Source: Lingula anatina | Lineage: Eukaryota > Brachiopoda > Lingulata > Lingulida > Lingulidae | Assembly (NCBI RefSeq): GCF_001039355.2 | Contig: NW_019775428.1 | Coordinates: 142,370-206,369 of the forward strand | Length of the DNA: 64,000 nucleotides | Direction of reading: 5' to 3' | Shown here: positions 62,264-64,000 of the stretch, piece by piece | Numbering within the stretch: the first letter of the stretch is position 1 | Layout of the letters: each line of letters starts with the position of its first letter | Program-made: the position numbers and the translations under genes | The notes under the pieces: model-generated | The model's database searches: none | Seen by the model: the letters and a program-made list of their open reading frames with translations, nothing else | What the model was told of the DNA's origin: nothing

Positions 62264-62851
62264 CGGTTTAAATAGGTTATACAGGAGAAATAGTTAATGA
62301 ATCCAGGGAAGGTTATATTTGCCATTTAAAAGCCTAGCTCTCACATATATTGCCCTCAAGCATTTTGACGCATACTGGGGTCTGTTTTATAACCTTTTTA
62401 TTGCCTGCTACAAAGTGTTGTTTTTTAAGCTGACAGAAAACAGCTAAAAGCATTGGATAATTATTTGCCTCTCACAAAAAAAAGAGGGTCTCATTGGGGG
62501 ATAGCGATCACAGTTCACGGGAAAAATATCATTAATTCACAAATATAAGTACTTTACTTCTATCTTACTGATAATGCAATAATCACGAAACACAGGGTAT
62601 AAAAACTTCGTTTTACGACGATGGAAGAATAAAAGCCGCATTCACGAGTTGCGGAATTGGGTGCTTCACGGATCACACTAAATAATATAAACGTTTCATA
62701 CATCTCGGGAAATAAAAAGTGGCTTTCATGGGTAAATAAAATTCCTAATGGGACCCTCTAAAATGGAAGCATTTGCCGAGGATTTAGTAGGCGCCTATGT
62801 GAGGCTGGCAACGTGATGCGAGACATAGGAATACACAAACAAATGAAAGTT

Positions 62852-63096
62852 GGGACTCATTTCCAACGGAATTGGCATTCCACAAAGATTGATTCAAGTC
62901 TACAGGGACTCTTGCTAAATGCAATCAGATCAACAAATTAACACGCCTCATCTTGTTTATAACCACCAGCTTTTCTGTATTCTACTCAACGTCAGAAAGA
63001 GGCGTGTTCACCTGTTAATCTGATTGCATTCAGCGAGACTCCCCGCAGAGTTGGATCGATCTACGTGGATCGATGCTTTAACTGGGAATGAACCCT
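62852..63096. mobile_element. Foldback element A3
   Basis: About 245 bp. The right arm reads CAGAGTTGGATCGATCTACG then TAACTGGGAATGAACCCTTA; the left arm is its diverged inverse. The inner arm TGCAATCAGAT pairs with ATCTGATTGCA. The core CAGCTTTTCTGTATTCTACT is shared with A2. Confidence 0.85.
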
Positions 63097-63810
63097 TAGT
63101 GACGTGTGAAATGGCTGGCAACGGCGTCACGTAAATCCGACATTCCTGAAAACAAATCGTAGAAAAGCCTATTTGCGGCTCATCGTCAATATCTTTAAAT
63201 CAAATTAAAGATGCCAAAATAATTAATCACTTCGTCACGTTGATGATTATTACGTTGTTAGAGTTGAAGATTAGGTTTTTACCAGACGACATTGTTTAGA
63301 CCATCACGTGATCGAATGCTTAGAGGCGCCATGACGAGCCCAAGGCTGGCGGTCACCTGCTTTACTGACACTTTTAACATTAAGTGCATTTTAGCAAGGA
63401 CAGTAAATACAAAACAATTTTTCATCGTGTGAGACATACATTTACCCTGCGGGTCTTTTATAACAGAAAACAAAATGCTTGACAGCGTTTTAAAGTGTCG
63501 TACATCTGTGGTCCCCATTGACGGCTCCTGTTGGTTTGAAGGTTTGCCAAGGTGGAGTTACCTGCGGTAAAATATTTCCACCACATCTTTTTGTTCTTGT
63601 CTTTTCTTGGGTCCAAAAAATTCACGGGAAAAGAAAAAACAAAATAAAAACGACTGAAACCTCAAGTTCTGTTATTGCAACAAGTATCTTATTTATTTAC
63701 TTCAGTGAGTAATAACATTCACTATGTTTACAAAAATAGCTGAGGAATCTGTTTCACACCATGCACAGCTGGCGCAAAACAAAACAACGCCTTTAGTTTT
63801 TTTTCATTGA

Positions 63811-63872
63811 GAAACGACTCACCAAAAATAAACGACTCACCAAGAATAAACGACTCACCAAAAATAAACGTG
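63811..63872 (+). repeat. 18 bp tandem repeat, about 3.4 copies
   Basis: Unit AAACGACTCACCAAAAAT repeated three times with one substitution (CAAGAAT), followed by a partial AAACGTGTCA. Confidence 0.9.
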
Positions 63873-64000
63873 TCATACCGAAAGAATACTGTCAGGGCGA
63901 TTGACAACCTCGCTCGTCGAATTCAAACGTGTCATCAGCGAGTTTTGGTCTTTCTAGTACACATGCTGTAAAAAATACATTCTTTGAGCTGGAGACATCA

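Larger units (their letters stand above)
60758..62851. other. Non-coding stretch
   Basis: A 116-codon minus frame at 60757-61107 begins inside the end of D1 and shows no domain. TC and AAT runs are listed separately. Confidence 0.5.

Overview
The window is eukaryotic, most likely from an invertebrate animal. Exons are short with GT-AG introns, coding density is low and the intergenic DNA is AT-rich. There are many microsatellites and many short foldback (MITE-like) elements. The gene content (an ABCC5/MRP5-type ABC transporter and two OFA-like MFS transporters) fits a marine invertebrate, perhaps a lophotrochozoan, but the species cannot be read from the sequence alone.

Layout. (1) 1176-13378, + strand: 18 exons of an ABCC5/MRP5-like ABC transporter, running from the end of TMD1 through NBD1, a linker and TMD2 to the first part of NBD2. 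Its 5' exons lie outside the window and its last exons (signature, Walker B, H-loop of NBD2) are missing. (2) 13520-17340, + strand: seven exons of an MFS transporter that begins in mid-protein and lacks its first four exons. (3) 20747-30582 (or 30945), + strand: an apparently complete, ten- or eleven-exon paralogue of that MFS gene. (4) 31-64 kb: mostly non-coding. It holds an assembly gap flanked by a 1.65 kb duplicate, many inverted-repeat elements and microsatellites, and only weak isolated exon candidates (34.4, 45.2-45.5, 48.0-48.2 and 54.6 kb).

The ABC gene loses its 3' end and the first MFS gene loses its 5' end inside the same 141 bp (13379-13519), which also contains a single N at 13421. 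This looks like an assembly join, not gene biology, although the two flanking exons happen to be phase-compatible and a gene predictor would fuse them. Similar artefact signs surround the N at 9621 (a 140 bp duplicated overlap) and the N run at 39957-40081.

The strongest biological oddity is that copies of splice-site regions lie in introns of the ABC gene. There is a six-copy 47 bp array of one exon end plus its donor, a multi-copy acceptor array, a three-fold decayed donor repeat, a partial exon copy and a decoy acceptor. One intron also looks as if it arose by duplication of the Walker A codons. The second theme is a superfamily of about 240 bp foldback elements sharing GATCGATC-type arms: nine copies in three subfamilies. 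One of them abuts the last confident exon of the complete MFS gene, where a GC-AG intron is likely. I see no clearly novel multi-gene system.
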